The notes beneath the pieces are model-generated. The model ran no database searches. It worked only from the letters and a program-made list of their open reading frames with translations, and was not told the DNA's origin. From Pseudoalteromonas luteoviolacea (lineage in GTDB: Bacteria > Pseudomonadota > Gammaproteobacteria > Enterobacterales > Alteromonadaceae): 64,000 nucleotides of DNA. The position numbers were made by a program, and so were the translations under genes. Where the stretch lies: contig NZ_CP015411.1 of NCBI RefSeq assembly GCF_001750165.1, positions 3,944,501 through 4,008,500 on the forward strand, given 5' to 3'. Below, piece by piece: positions 43,776 to 52,829 of this stretch; position 1 is the first letter of the stretch; the number at the start of each line of letters is the position of its first letter.

Positions 43776-44783
43776 ATGAATACTTTAATCAATCCAACAG
43801 TTAGCGTCGTTATTCCAATGTACAATGTAGGAAAATATATTGAGCAAAGCATCGGCTCGGTACTGAAGCAGACTTATCAAGACTTTGAAATTTTATGTGT
43901 TGACGATGGCTGTAGTGACGATACTCTGGCTAAAGTCGCACAGTTTGATGACTCACGTATTCAAGTCATTCAACAGCTTAATCGCGGCCTATCAGGTGCT
44001 AGAAACACTGGAATTCGAGCAGCGAAAGGCAAATATATTGCCCTACTGGATGCCGACGATTTCTGGTCAGCAAAAAAATTAGAGTTACATGTCGCACACT
44101 TAGACAGCAACCCTAAAGTGGGTGTGAGCTACTGCCCATCTCTATTTGTAGATGAAGACGGCGCACCTCTTGGCATTGGCCAGTTTCCCGCTTTAACAGA
44201 CATCACCAAAAAACAAATTTTTTGTCGTAACCCTGTAGGTAATGGCTCTGCGCCAGTTATCAGAAAAGCGGTTTTTGATGCAGTCGCATTTCAAGATGGT
44301 ATGCGTGCATGGACACAATACTTTGATGAAGAACTGCGTCAGTCTGAAGACATCGAGATGTGGTTAAGAATGGCACTAGATACTGATTTTGAATTTGAAG
44401 GTATTGCACAGCCACTGACTTATTATCGCGTCAATGCATCAGGCTTATCATCTAACTTGCATAAGCAATTTACAAGCTGGCAGTATGCAGTTGATCAAAA
44501 CCGTATCGGCCATGAAGCGTTCTTCAATCAATATGCTTCGCTGGCAAAAGCTTATCAGCTACGCTATTTATGCCGCCGTGCGATTCAGTCAAGAAATAGT
44601 ACTCAAGCGATTAAATTGATGCACCAAGCACTTAAAACTAACTGGCGTATTTTGAAAGAAGAGCCAAAACGCACCCTAGCAACTTGGGCTTGTACGTACT
44701 TAAGTACATTGCCTGCCTGTATTTATAACACCATAGAGAACGCGGCAATGCGCGGTGTTTCATACATTCAAAAGTCGCATTAA
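43776..44783 (+). CDS. Family 2 glycosyltransferase of the EPS locus
   Basis: 335 aa GT2 enzyme. Visible: VVIPMYNVGKYIEQSI, CVDDGCSDDTL, ALLDADDFW (metal-binding DxD) and SEDIEMWLRMA. The C-terminal 80 residues are helical without a clear membrane span. The ATG at 43776 was chosen because AAGGAG lies 8 nt upstream; the longer frame would overlap wzx. It is followed by a terminator at 44817-44840. It is distinct from the GT2 at 33024. Confidence 0.88.
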   Translation: MNTLINPTVSVVIPMYNVGKYIEQSIGSVLKQTYQDFEILCVDDGCSDDTLAKVAQFDDSRIQVIQQLNRGLSGARNTGIRAAKGKYIALLDADDFWSAKKLELHVAHLDSNPKVGVSYCPSLFVDEDGAPLGIGQFPALTDITKKQIFCRNPVGNGSAPVIRKAVFDAVAFQDGMRAWTQYFDEELRQSEDIEMWLRMALDTDFEFEGIAQPLTYYRVNASGLSSNLHKQFTSWQYAVDQNRIGHEAFFNQYASLAKAYQLRYLCRRAIQSRNSTQAIKLMHQALKTNWRILKEEPKRTLATWACTYLSTLPACIYNTIENAAMRGVSYIQKSH

Positions 44784-44816
44784 CGTTTATCAATCACATT
44801 CAATCCCCCAAAATAG

Positions 44817-44840
44817 AAAAACCAGCCAAGGCTGGCTTTT
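44817..44840 (+). terminator. Terminator after wzx-GT2 unit
   Basis: CCAGCC-AA-GGCTGG flanked by AAAAA and CTTTTC, about 40 bp after the GT2 stop. It separates this unit from the sigma-54 promoter of the export genes. Confidence 0.75.
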
Positions 44841-44844
44841 CTAT

Positions 44845-44880
44845 TTTGCAAACGCCACTCAATGCAAATTGCAAAAAGCC
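44845..44880 (+). promoter_or_regulatory. Candidate enhancer upstream of wza-like gene
   Basis: TTTTGCAAAC followed by TGCAAATTGCA (44863-44873), a palindrome with one central base, 67 bp before the -24 box. Further downstream CAAAATAAC and TTATAAC are also shared with the wzx upstream region (42429-42448). Confidence 0.5.
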
Positions 44881-44937
44881 AATATAAAAATCGCAAAATA
44901 ACATTATAACTTTCTGTTTTTTAATGATTTCGACAAC

Positions 44938-44954
44938 TGGCCTAATTAATGCTT
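44938..44954 (+). promoter_or_regulatory. Sigma-54 promoter of EPS export genes
   Basis: TGGCCT-AATTA-ATGCTT, with GG-N10-GC spacing exact and a mismatch only in the -24 tail, 36-52 bp before the ATG. Confidence 0.72.
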
Positions 44955-44989
44955 TATTTAAGACAGTATCTTTCATTAAGGAATAGACT

Positions 44990-46261
44990 ATGACAGTCAC
45001 CAGCATTACAACAAAGCTAAGTATATTAGCACTTGTGTGCAATATCGCGCTGACTGCTGGCTGTGCACATATTGACGGAACAGTAGAGTTAGAAGATAAC
45101 GACGACCGTTTTTATGGCCACCCTGATGCACAAGGCACAGTGATTAATCCAGCAGAGCCCGGCACAGTATTCGCAGCCGGTTTAGATTGCTCTGGCGCGA
45201 ATGAGTTTGCCATTTCAAAACAGTATCGCGTCGACAAAGCGATTGTTACGCACCCAAACAACCAAGCCCCCGTACCTGTACTTGGTGGAAGAGATGCAAA
45301 TTCTTTACCACTGAGCCCGGGCGACTTGATCGACATTCATATGGAGTTTGGTGAAGGCTTCAATGGCCGCTATATACTGGATAGCTCTGGCCTACTGGAA
45401 ATGCCTGTGATTGAACCTATTTTTGCAGCGGGTTTGACCACCAAACATTTAAGCGAACGCATTGAGCTGGCATTGATTAGAGCGAATATATTCAAGGCGC
45501 ATACACTTGATGTAAATATTAAAGTGCTGAACTTAGCATCCATAGAAGTGCCGGTATCAGGCGCAGTGTTTGAACCAGGTCGCGTGACAATTAATGCAAC
45601 TATCCCCTCGCAAGTACAGCAAGAGCGTCTTGCAGCTTCTGGCGACCAAAGTAAAAAGCGTTTATTGTCTGAAGCGGTTAGAACCGCATCTGGTATTCGC
45701 CCTGATGCAAAGCTCGACCAAGTGATTTTAATTCGCTCAGGCTGGCAGGTAGAAGTAGACCTCACAGGTATTTTAACAGGCGAGCCGGTCACTGATTACG
45801 CGTTAATCGCAGGTGACCAGGTAATAGTGCCAAGCACAGGTTGCTTTCAACCTCACTTGGTTAGACCCTCGCAAATCACACCAAAGGGTTTTCGAGTATT
45901 TATGTCTAACTTGATAGATTCTGCGGAGAGTAATTCAAACGCCGCCATCGGTCGTTTTTCAAGCAGCTTGCCTTATGGGACGCGTTTATTGCAAGCCGCC
46001 GTTTCTGCCAACTGTGTGGGTGGCAAGTCATATACTAACGCCCCTCGTCGCGTGGTATTAGTAAGCACTCACCCAATTACAAAACAGACACAAGTGATAG
46101 AGCGTTCAATCGAGCAACTTATGCGTATGCCTTATAGAGATAAAATCAATCCATACGTAATGCCAAATGACGCTATCGCCTGTTACGACTCTGATATCAC
46201 TAATCTGAGAGACGTAGCGCAAACAGTTTTAGACTTAGTCGCACCATTCAAGGTGTTTTAG
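44990..46261 (+). CDS. Wza-like outer-membrane polysaccharide export lipoprotein
   Basis: 423 aa OPX-family protein. The signal peptide carries the lipobox LTAGC (Cys25). A polysaccharide-export domain (LSPGDLIDIHMEFG, about 105-185) and an SLBB-like segment (IEVPVSGAVFEPGRVTI, about 185-200) follow, with a second SLBB-like region toward residue 290. The C-terminal 120 residues (from RVFMSNLIDSAE) are longer than in Wza and may be specific to this subgroup. AAGGAA precedes the ATG. It is first in a three-gene export/polymerisation operon. Confidence 0.88.
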   Translation: MTVTSITTKLSILALVCNIALTAGCAHIDGTVELEDNDDRFYGHPDAQGTVINPAEPGTVFAAGLDCSGANEFAISKQYRVDKAIVTHPNNQAPVPVLGGRDANSLPLSPGDLIDIHMEFGEGFNGRYILDSSGLLEMPVIEPIFAAGLTTKHLSERIELALIRANIFKAHTLDVNIKVLNLASIEVPVSGAVFEPGRVTINATIPSQVQQERLAASGDQSKKRLLSEAVRTASGIRPDAKLDQVILIRSGWQVEVDLTGILTGEPVTDYALIAGDQVIVPSTGCFQPHLVRPSQITPKGFRVFMSNLIDSAESNSNAAIGRFSSSLPYGTRLLQAAVSANCVGGKSYTNAPRRVVLVSTHPITKQTQVIERSIEQLMRMPYRDKINPYVMPNDAIACYDSDITNLRDVAQTVLDLVAPFKVF

Positions 46262-46271
46262 GAGGTGTATC

Positions 46272-47672
46272 ATGGGTACAGCACTTCAAGTCACAACGCC
46301 ATACAGCCGCTTTAGAGCAACGATTTATCGTTGGCTGCGCAGACCCTACTTAGCTGCATGTGCGGTTAGCTATGTTGTCATTACATTGTTGGTGATTGCC
46401 TATTTGCAAAAAGCACCCACATTCAAAAGTGATTTTGACATTGTGTTACCAGGCACCGGTGCAAACAGCCAAGTTAATATTGATGAAGTAGGCCAAGTTG
46501 TCTCGTCGACCAGTGCGCCATTCGGTAAAGGCTATAACCCGCGCGTCAATTATAAAGAAATGATCATGAGTCGTAACCTGCTCGACAGCGCAGCTAAAAC
46601 AATGAACCTCACAGGTCGCGAGTTTGGTAATCCAAAAGTACGCTTAACCGAGCAAACCTCTATTTTGAATGTAGAAACAACCGGTGGCTCACCTCAAATT
46701 GCACAAAATAAAGCCTGGGCCATCTATGACGCGCTACAAGCACAGCTTGACCATTTGCGTGCAGATGAGGTTAAACGTCGTGACGAAAGCATCAAAGCCG
46801 TGTTAGACCAGTACCGTGAGCGTCTAAACCTAACGCGCAACAATATCATTGATTTTCAACAGCGCTCACTCATTGTTTCGGCTGAGCAGCTGCAAAGAGA
46901 AACCGCAACTTTATCTTCAATCAGAGAAAAAATGGTGATGATCCAAGCGGAGATCGGCCAAGGCGAGGACTATGTAAGCCAGTTGAGCGTTGATTTAGGT
47001 GTGTCACCTGCCATGGCGGGCCAAGCCTTTGTACTACAGTCTGACAGTGAGTTCCGCGGCTATCTATCAGAGCTTACCTCTAGTGCATCTCAGTTAAGCG
47101 AATACCGCTCACGTTGGGGAGAAGGTCACCCTAAAGTCAAAGCAGAATTTGCTCGCTTTGAATATTCAAAACAGTCGCTACGTAATCGCTCGCAAGGTTT
47201 GGTGGGTCCAAACGCAGCGCACATATTCACGTCGCTAGATTTAAAAAACAACCCAAAACGTGCGCAACTTTTTGCAGATCTTATTAACGCTTACGCTGTT
47301 AAAAAAGGCAAAGAAGCAAAATTAGTTCAGCTAGACCAAGCCCAAACATTGTTAAACGAAAAAATTAAAATATATGCACGTGAGGCTGCAGAGCTTGAAC
47401 GCCTTCAACGTGAGTTTGACCTAGCAGAAGCGGTATTCACCTCAGCAGCTGCCCGTTTAGAAGCAAGTAAAGCCGATGTGTTCGCTTCCTATCCGATCGT
47501 GCAACTTATGACACCACCTTCGATGGCTTTCAAAGCAGTAAGCCCTAAAAAAGGGTTGGCTATTGCTGCGGCACTTTTTGCGATGATTTTCACATCACTT
47601 GCTATATTAATGGTTAATAAGCGCAGAGAGATCGTTGCACTCGTTGTTGAGAAGCCAAAAGCAAAAGGATAA
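46272..47672 (+). CDS. Wzz/GumC-type chain-length protein without kinase
   Basis: 466 aa polysaccharide co-polymerase. Two transmembrane helices (about 28-48 and 432-455) flank a large periplasmic region with long coiled coils (about 160-235 and 370-420). YRSRWGEGHPKVKAEF and the PP-containing segment before TM2 (LMTPPSMAFKAVSPKKG) are typical. No Walker A or tyrosine cluster follows TM2, so there is no BY-kinase domain, and none is encoded elsewhere in the locus. It has an excellent GGAGGTG site and lies 10 bp after the wza-like gene. Confidence 0.87.
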   Translation: MGTALQVTTPYSRFRATIYRWLRRPYLAACAVSYVVITLLVIAYLQKAPTFKSDFDIVLPGTGANSQVNIDEVGQVVSSTSAPFGKGYNPRVNYKEMIMSRNLLDSAAKTMNLTGREFGNPKVRLTEQTSILNVETTGGSPQIAQNKAWAIYDALQAQLDHLRADEVKRRDESIKAVLDQYRERLNLTRNNIIDFQQRSLIVSAEQLQRETATLSSIREKMVMIQAEIGQGEDYVSQLSVDLGVSPAMAGQAFVLQSDSEFRGYLSELTSSASQLSEYRSRWGEGHPKVKAEFARFEYSKQSLRNRSQGLVGPNAAHIFTSLDLKNNPKRAQLFADLINAYAVKKGKEAKLVQLDQAQTLLNEKIKIYAREAAELERLQREFDLAEAVFTSAAARLEASKADVFASYPIVQLMTPPSMAFKAVSPKKGLAIAAALFAMIFTSLAILMVNKRREIVALVVEKPKAKG

Positions 47673-47675
47673 TGG

Positions 47676-49010
47676 ATGCTACTACTGTCAGCATTACCTG
47701 GCGAGAAAAAAGAATTTGTCAGCTCAGAAGAATTCGTCGTCTGGGCTGGCTTAGTGCTGACCTACCCTTCCTTTTTAACTGGCACACTATACGTTCTCGG
47801 CTCAGTAATCGGCTGGATCTTATTTGCCATGGTGATCACCCGCCTCTACGTTGAAGTCGATAAAAAGCATAGCCGCGTTAACCCTATGGTGTGGTTATGG
47901 ATCATAGCCATGTTGGTGATGCTGGTGGCGCTCATTATCGCCCATTTTAATTGGTCATTAGGCATAGGGAAAACCATAAAATCATCCATCGGCTGGATGA
48001 AAGGTTGGGCGCTTTTAGCGCTGTTTCCTCTGATCGGTAACTTAATTCAAATTCGCAAAGAAGTCGTGATCCGTGCGGTATGCATCATCGGCATTCAAAC
48101 CCTGATCTTTGCTGTGGTTTCTTTTATTTTTTATTTAGGCCGCTTACCCGGCGATATTTTCCTCTCTCCGTTAAAAGTCATAGGTGGTCCTGGGGAAAGC
48201 TTTTTTATGGTCAGTTTTTACGGCATAAACCCAGAAACCGGTGCTGGTAGATGGCGCTTTTTCACACCTTGGGCCCCTGCTGCTGGGTTTATGGCGTGTA
48301 TCTATCTGGTATTTTGCCTGCAAGAGCAAAACGCCCGTATTCGCCGCTGGGCCATCGCTGGGTGCTGGGCCATGCTACTGCTTTCTCAATCTCGCGCAGG
48401 CATTGCCATTTTTATCATGCTTTTTCCTATGGTGATGTTCAGTGATAAATTCAAAGAACCATGGTTTTTATTTTTACTCGGCTTTTTAGTGCCCGTGATA
48501 CTGTTGCTTGGTGAGCCTGTGTATCAATGGGTAATGGACTCTTACGAAGCCGTCAAGCAACAGCGACCAGGCTCAACGCGAGTACGCCAGGCGTTAGCCA
48601 ATATAGCCGTGCAACGCTGGGAAGCAGAAGCGCCTATTTGGGGTCACGGTATTGTTGAGCGTGGGCCAAAACTCGTTGAGCGTATGCCAATTGGCTCTCA
48701 CCATAGCTGGTATGGACTGCTTTTTGTCAAAGGTATTGTTGGCGCCATCGCCCTTGCTGTGCCCATGGCACTTACCTTTATTTACTTTTTATGGAAATCA
48801 CAAGACTCTAAAACAGCACAAACCGCATTGTGTTTAATGACGGTGTTTATCTGTTATAGCTTTTTTGAAAACTTGGAGATTTTATCGTTTTTGTACTGGC
48901 CGGCGCTGCTATGGTTTGGCATCGTATTCAAAGGCGAGAAAGCATATCGCGCATCAACAAGAAAGCACAGACAAATAGAGCACTTTCCAAGCAGACGCGC
49001 GGGGCGTTAA
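47676..49010 (+). CDS. Wzy-type polymerase / O-antigen ligase-like protein
   Basis: 444 aa integral membrane protein with about 10-12 hydrophobic segments. WAMLLLSQSRAGIAIFIM and a large extracytoplasmic loop containing GHGIVERGPKLVERM and GSHHSWYGLLFVKGI match the O-antigen ligase/Wzy-like fold. Within this locus it is best read as the repeat-unit polymerase. The ATG at 47676 has AAAGGA 6 nt upstream and lies 3 bp after the previous stop; a short overlapping frame at 47672 is a shadow. Last gene of the export operon, convergent with miaE. Confidence 0.82.
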   Translation: MLLLSALPGEKKEFVSSEEFVVWAGLVLTYPSFLTGTLYVLGSVIGWILFAMVITRLYVEVDKKHSRVNPMVWLWIIAMLVMLVALIIAHFNWSLGIGKTIKSSIGWMKGWALLALFPLIGNLIQIRKEVVIRAVCIIGIQTLIFAVVSFIFYLGRLPGDIFLSPLKVIGGPGESFFMVSFYGINPETGAGRWRFFTPWAPAAGFMACIYLVFCLQEQNARIRRWAIAGCWAMLLLSQSRAGIAIFIMLFPMVMFSDKFKEPWFLFLLGFLVPVILLLGEPVYQWVMDSYEAVKQQRPGSTRVRQALANIAVQRWEAEAPIWGHGIVERGPKLVERMPIGSHHSWYGLLFVKGIVGAIALAVPMALTFIYFLWKSQDSKTAQTALCLMTVFICYSFFENLEILSFLYWPALLWFGIVFKGEKAYRASTRKHRQIEHFPSRRAGR

Positions 49011-49018
49011 TTACGTTT

Positions 49019-49813
49019 TTAAGCCGCTACAGGGACACCACTGTGGAATTTAAAGTCTTCATCCGGTGTATCTATGAGTGCATTTTCAATGGCTTTAAAC
49101 TCGGCAATACGCGCAGCCACATCAAAACGTGTCGGATCAGTTGCCTGCGCCACTTGCTCAGCAAGCTCAATGTAATCCTGATAGTGGCGCGCTTCAGAAC
49201 GCAGTAGTGACACATAAAAACGCGCGAGTTCGTCATCTAAAAACGGCGCAAGCTTAGCAAAGCGCTCACACGATCTCGCTTCAATGAATGCACCAATAAT
49301 GAGCTTGTCAATTAACGCAGCTGGCTCAAACGTACGCACATGCTTGATCATACCCGCAGCATAGCGAGATGCGTTTAGGCTTTGTACACGCAGGCCTCTT
49401 TGCTGAATAATTTCAAGTACCTGCTCAAAGTGATGCAGTTCTTCTTTAATAAGACGAACCATTTTGTCTAATATATCTTGGTTGTAGGCATATTCTGGTT
49501 TTGCCGTTAAGCTGCCAATTAACTCGTTTTTGCTCGCTGCAAACGTGCCATCACCTATTTTACGATATACAAAATCCTCATAAGGCTTCACCCAGCCCAA
49601 TAACGTTTTTGCTGACTCATTATCGACAGCATATTTACGAATTAAAAATGCTGCGCTTTGCGCCGCTTTTAATTCACAATGCATATGGTCAACAAGAAGT
49701 CGTTGCAAATTGTCAGGCTTTTTAGCCTCTTCAATCCAACTGTCGGGTGTACATGTGCCCAAGAACTCGTAAATCGGTGCAAGCAAATCTGCGTATTTAT
49801 CTAGCATCATCAT
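49019..49813 (-). CDS. miaE: MiaE, tRNA-(ms2io6A)-hydroxylase
   Basis: Non-haem diiron monooxygenase that hydroxylates ms2i6A37 in tRNA. Ligand motifs are visible: LVDHMHCELKAAQSA, LIKEELHHFEQ, GAFIEARSCERF and LLRSEARHYQDY. Alignment with Salmonella MiaE from memory (LTPILQFL, WIDEARKP) supports a start at one of three consecutive ATGs (49813, 49810, 49807); 49813 is given (264 aa). No clear ribosome binding site is seen. A GTG at 49852 is less likely. It marks the far edge of the exopolysaccharide locus. Confidence 0.88.
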   Translation of the reverse strand: MMMLDKYADLLAPIYEFLGTCTPDSWIEEAKKPDNLQRLLVDHMHCELKAAQSAAFLIRKYAVDNESAKTLLGWVKPYEDFVYRKIGDGTFAASKNELIGSLTAKPEYAYNQDILDKMVRLIKEELHHFEQVLEIIQQRGLRVQSLNASRYAAGMIKHVRTFEPAALIDKLIIGAFIEARSCERFAKLAPFLDDELARFYVSLLRSEARHYQDYIELAEQVAQATDPTRFDVAARIAEFKAIENALIDTPDEDFKFHSGVPVAA

Positions 49814-50017
49814 CAAAATATTTCGAACTAATGACGCAATTCTATCACACACTCACCATGGCACTCTATCTTGGCGTAGCGGAAATAACATGGCTTGATT
49901 GTTTGGGATCAAGTACACCTGTCGTTTAACTCGAGTTTCTTGACAAAATTTAACCAATATTTCATATGTTAATTGAAGTTGTGTAAAAAACACTCAACAA
50001 CAAAAGAGAGGCTTTGT

Positions 50018-50617
50018 ATGATTTTAAACCACTTGTGGGGGCTCTATGCTCACCCAATTGAGGAGTGGCAGACGATTGATAACCATCATGAAAATGCCAG
50101 TTTTAGCCTATCACATATGATAGTAATAGCCCTGATCCCAAGTATTATGGGGTATATTTCTTCCGTTCACCTAGGCTGGAAAGTTGGCGCCGGTGATGCA
50201 GTCTACCTCACACATGAAAGTGCACTGCTTATAGCGATAGCTATGTACTTTGCACTGATCATCGGCGTATTTGCACTTGCCTATTTAGCGCATTGGATGG
50301 CAGTCACCTTTGGTGCCGCTCCGACATTCACACAAACTCTTGAATTAGCAGCTTACACCTCAACCCCGCTATTTATGTCAGCCATTGCCGCCATTTATCC
50401 TGAACTTTGGTTTGTGGTGAGTATTGGCATTGCCTCTGTCGCTTACTCTGTATACTTGCTTTACACAGGTGTGCCTATTCTCATGCACATCCCTGAAGAA
50501 AGAGGGTTTATTTACGCCAGTTCAATGGTTACATGTGGGCTTATTTTATTGGTGATCATTCTTGCTGCAACAGCTATTTTATGGACGAATGGCATAATTA
50601 GCCCTACATTTACTTAG
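50018..50617 (+). CDS. YIP1-family membrane protein
   Basis: 199 aa with about five predicted transmembrane helices, the pattern of Yip1-domain proteins. The N-terminus LWGLYAHPIEEWQTID resembles the conserved bacterial start of this family. PTFTQTLELAAYTSTPLF and LLYTGVPILMHIPEERG also fit. No function is established. The ATG at 50018 has AGAGAGG upstream; an upstream TTG or ATG frame was rejected. It is convergent with purF, with a strong shared terminator between. Confidence 0.8.
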   Translation: MILNHLWGLYAHPIEEWQTIDNHHENASFSLSHMIVIALIPSIMGYISSVHLGWKVGAGDAVYLTHESALLIAIAMYFALIIGVFALAYLAHWMAVTFGAAPTFTQTLELAAYTSTPLFMSAIAAIYPELWFVVSIGIASVAYSVYLLYTGVPILMHIPEERGFIYASSMVTCGLILLVIILAATAILWTNGIISPTFT

Positions 50618-50672
50618 GGTAGCGTGGTGATTCGCGCTGCCTTTGCTTTTATCCTAAAAACGAAATCAAACT

Positions 50673-50706
50673 AAAAGGGCGATGGTTTATACCATCGCCC
50701 TTTTTA
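50673..50706. terminator. Bidirectional terminator YIP1 gene/purF
   Basis: AAAAGGGCGATGGT pairs with ACCATCGCCCTTTT, a 14-bp stem with A/T tracts on both strands. Confidence 0.92.
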
Positions 50707-50728
50707 CATATTCGAGTTCAAGCGGTGT

Positions 50729-52255
50729 TTATTCGCCTTCACCTGTTTCTTGGTTATGTAGCTCTAAGCTCGCTGACATGGCTTGCTCACGCGTTGATTT
50801 TGCTGAGTCATTTCTCAGTGCATCAATACGGTTTAAGTATTCTTGATCTACATCACCTGTGATGTACTGACCGTCAAATACTGATGTCTCAAACTGACTG
50901 ATTTCAGGATTTTCAATGCGAACTGCTGCAATTAAATCTTCAAGTGACTGGTAAATCAAACCATCAGAACCGATGCTAGCGTTGATATCCTCAAGTTCAC
51001 GACCATGAGCGATTAGCTCTGCAGCAGATGGCATATCGATACCATATACATTCGGGAAGCGTACTTCAGGTGCAGCTGATGCAAAGTAAACATTTTTAGC
51101 ACCCGCTTCTCTGGCCATTTCGACGATTTGTGCTGAAGTTGTACCACGTACAATTGAGTCATCTACTAATAGCACGTTTTTGCCAACAAATTCTCTATCA
51201 ATGGCATTAAGCTTGCGACGTACAGATTTCTTACGCTGCTCTTGTCCAGGCATGATGAAAGTACGGCCAATATAGCGATTTTTCACAAAACCTTGGCGAT
51301 ATGGCAGATTGAGTACAGAGGCAATTTCAAGGGCGATATCACATGAAGTTTCAGGGATTGGAATAACTACATCAATGTCTTTATCCGCCCACTCGCGTTG
51401 TATTTTTTCACCTAGCTTAGTACCCATATTTACACGTGACGCATAAACAGACATATTGTCGATAGTCGAATCTGGGCGAGCAAAGTAAACAAATTCAAAA
51501 ATACATGGCGCTAGCATGGTTTTATCAGCGCACATCTTCGAGAAGAATTGACCATCTTCGGTCACATAAATCGCTTCACCAGGGGCTACATCACGTACAA
51601 AATCAAAGCCATCAGTAGCCAGTGCAACGCTTTCAGAGGCAAACATGTACTCAGTACCATTGTCTGTGTCACGCTTACCAAACACCAATGGACGAATACC
51701 ATGCGGGTCACGAAATGCCAGCATGCCGTGACCAATAATCATCGCAATACTTGCGTAACCACCTGAACACTGAGCATTAACAGCGGCAATTGCGGTGAAC
51801 ATGTCATCTGCATCAAGCTTCATTTTGTCACTGCAACCTAGCTCATATGCAAGGATATTTAACAGGATCTCTGAATCTGAAGTCGTGTTTACATGACGTC
51901 TAGCCTTGGTAAACAAACGCTCTTTCAGCTCAGCTGCATTGGTCAAATTACCATTATGCGCTAATGAAATACCGAATGGTGAGTTTACATAGAAAGGCTG
52001 TGCTTCAGCAGAGCTTGAAGAACCTGCAGTAGGGTAACGCACATGGCCAATACCGATATTGCCCTGTAGTCGTTTCATATGACGTGTGTGAAACACGTCT
52101 TTTACCAAGCCGTTTGCCTTGCGAAGGCTAAACGTATTGTTGTCAATGGTAATGATGCCCGCTGCATCTTGACCGCGGTGTTGCAAAACAGTTAAGCCGT
52201 CATACAAGGCCTGATTAACAGGAGATGTTCCGACTATCCCAACGATACCACACAT
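50729..52255 (-). CDS. purF: Amidophosphoribosyltransferase
   Basis: First committed enzyme of purine synthesis: PRPP plus glutamine to phosphoribosylamine (508 aa, E. coli 505). It begins MCGIVGIVG with the N-terminal nucleophile Cys2. The Ntn-glutaminase domain (HRGQDAAGI, GHVRYPTAG, AHNGNLTN) is followed by the PRTase domain with VLLVDDSIVRGTT. It lies 18 bp after cvpA, the same operon order as in E. coli. Confidence 0.97.
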   Translation of the reverse strand: MCGIVGIVGTSPVNQALYDGLTVLQHRGQDAAGIITIDNNTFSLRKANGLVKDVFHTRHMKRLQGNIGIGHVRYPTAGSSSSAEAQPFYVNSPFGISLAHNGNLTNAAELKERLFTKARRHVNTTSDSEILLNILAYELGCSDKMKLDADDMFTAIAAVNAQCSGGYASIAMIIGHGMLAFRDPHGIRPLVFGKRDTDNGTEYMFASESVALATDGFDFVRDVAPGEAIYVTEDGQFFSKMCADKTMLAPCIFEFVYFARPDSTIDNMSVYASRVNMGTKLGEKIQREWADKDIDVVIPIPETSCDIALEIASVLNLPYRQGFVKNRYIGRTFIMPGQEQRKKSVRRKLNAIDREFVGKNVLLVDDSIVRGTTSAQIVEMAREAGAKNVYFASAAPEVRFPNVYGIDMPSAAELIAHGRELEDINASIGSDGLIYQSLEDLIAAVRIENPEISQFETSVFDGQYITGDVDQEYLNRIDALRNDSAKSTREQAMSASLELHNQETGEGE

Positions 52256-52273
52256 TAAAAAATTCCTCGCCGA

Positions 52274-52768
52274 TTAACGGTTTGCTGAATTTAAAAAGCT
52301 CGAATTGTTCTCCAAATAAGAGAAAAACCACTCAATAACAAATCCAAATTCAGGGATTACTACCGACGCCTTCCACCAATCTGTATCTGGGGCTTTGGTG
52401 AAAGCATCGAGAAAGAACAACAGGGCGCTGACCACTAATACTCCACGCATAGCACCAAATAAGATGCCAACAACGCGGTCTGTGCCAGATAATCCTGTAC
52501 GCTGTACAAGTTCACCCAATATAAAATTAACCAATCCACCTAATACCAGCGTCGCGACAAATAGTATGGCTATTGCTGCTGCGTTTCTTAAAAGGGGTTC
52601 TGAAACAAAGGTAAGGAAAGTGGATAGATATTGATAAAATAGACTGGATATAAAGAATGCGCCAACCCAAACTACAAGGGACATAGCTTCTTTTACAAAG
52701 CCGCGTATCAGGCCAAAAAAGGTAGAAATACCGACAACTGTAAATATGGCGTAATCAACCCAAATCAT
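52274..52768 (-). CDS. cvpA: CvpA family membrane protein
   Basis: 164-aa protein with four hydrophobic segments, upstream of purF as in E. coli, where it is needed for colicin V production and envelope robustness. MIWVDYAIFTVVGIS and LIRGFVKEAMSLVVWVGAFF closely match E. coli CvpA. The ATG at 52768 aligns with the E. coli start; the longer frame begins at a TTG. No clear PurR box was found upstream. Confidence 0.94.
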   Translation of the reverse strand: MIWVDYAIFTVVGISTFFGLIRGFVKEAMSLVVWVGAFFISSLFYQYLSTFLTFVSEPLLRNAAAIAILFVATLVLGGLVNFILGELVQRTGLSGTDRVVGILFGAMRGVLVVSALLFFLDAFTKAPDTDWWKASVVIPEFGFVIEWFFSYLENNSSFLNSANR

Positions 52769-52829
52769 AATAACCAACAAGTCGTTAATTTTGGGCGCAT
52801 TTTATAAGACACGCCCTAGAATTGCCAGA

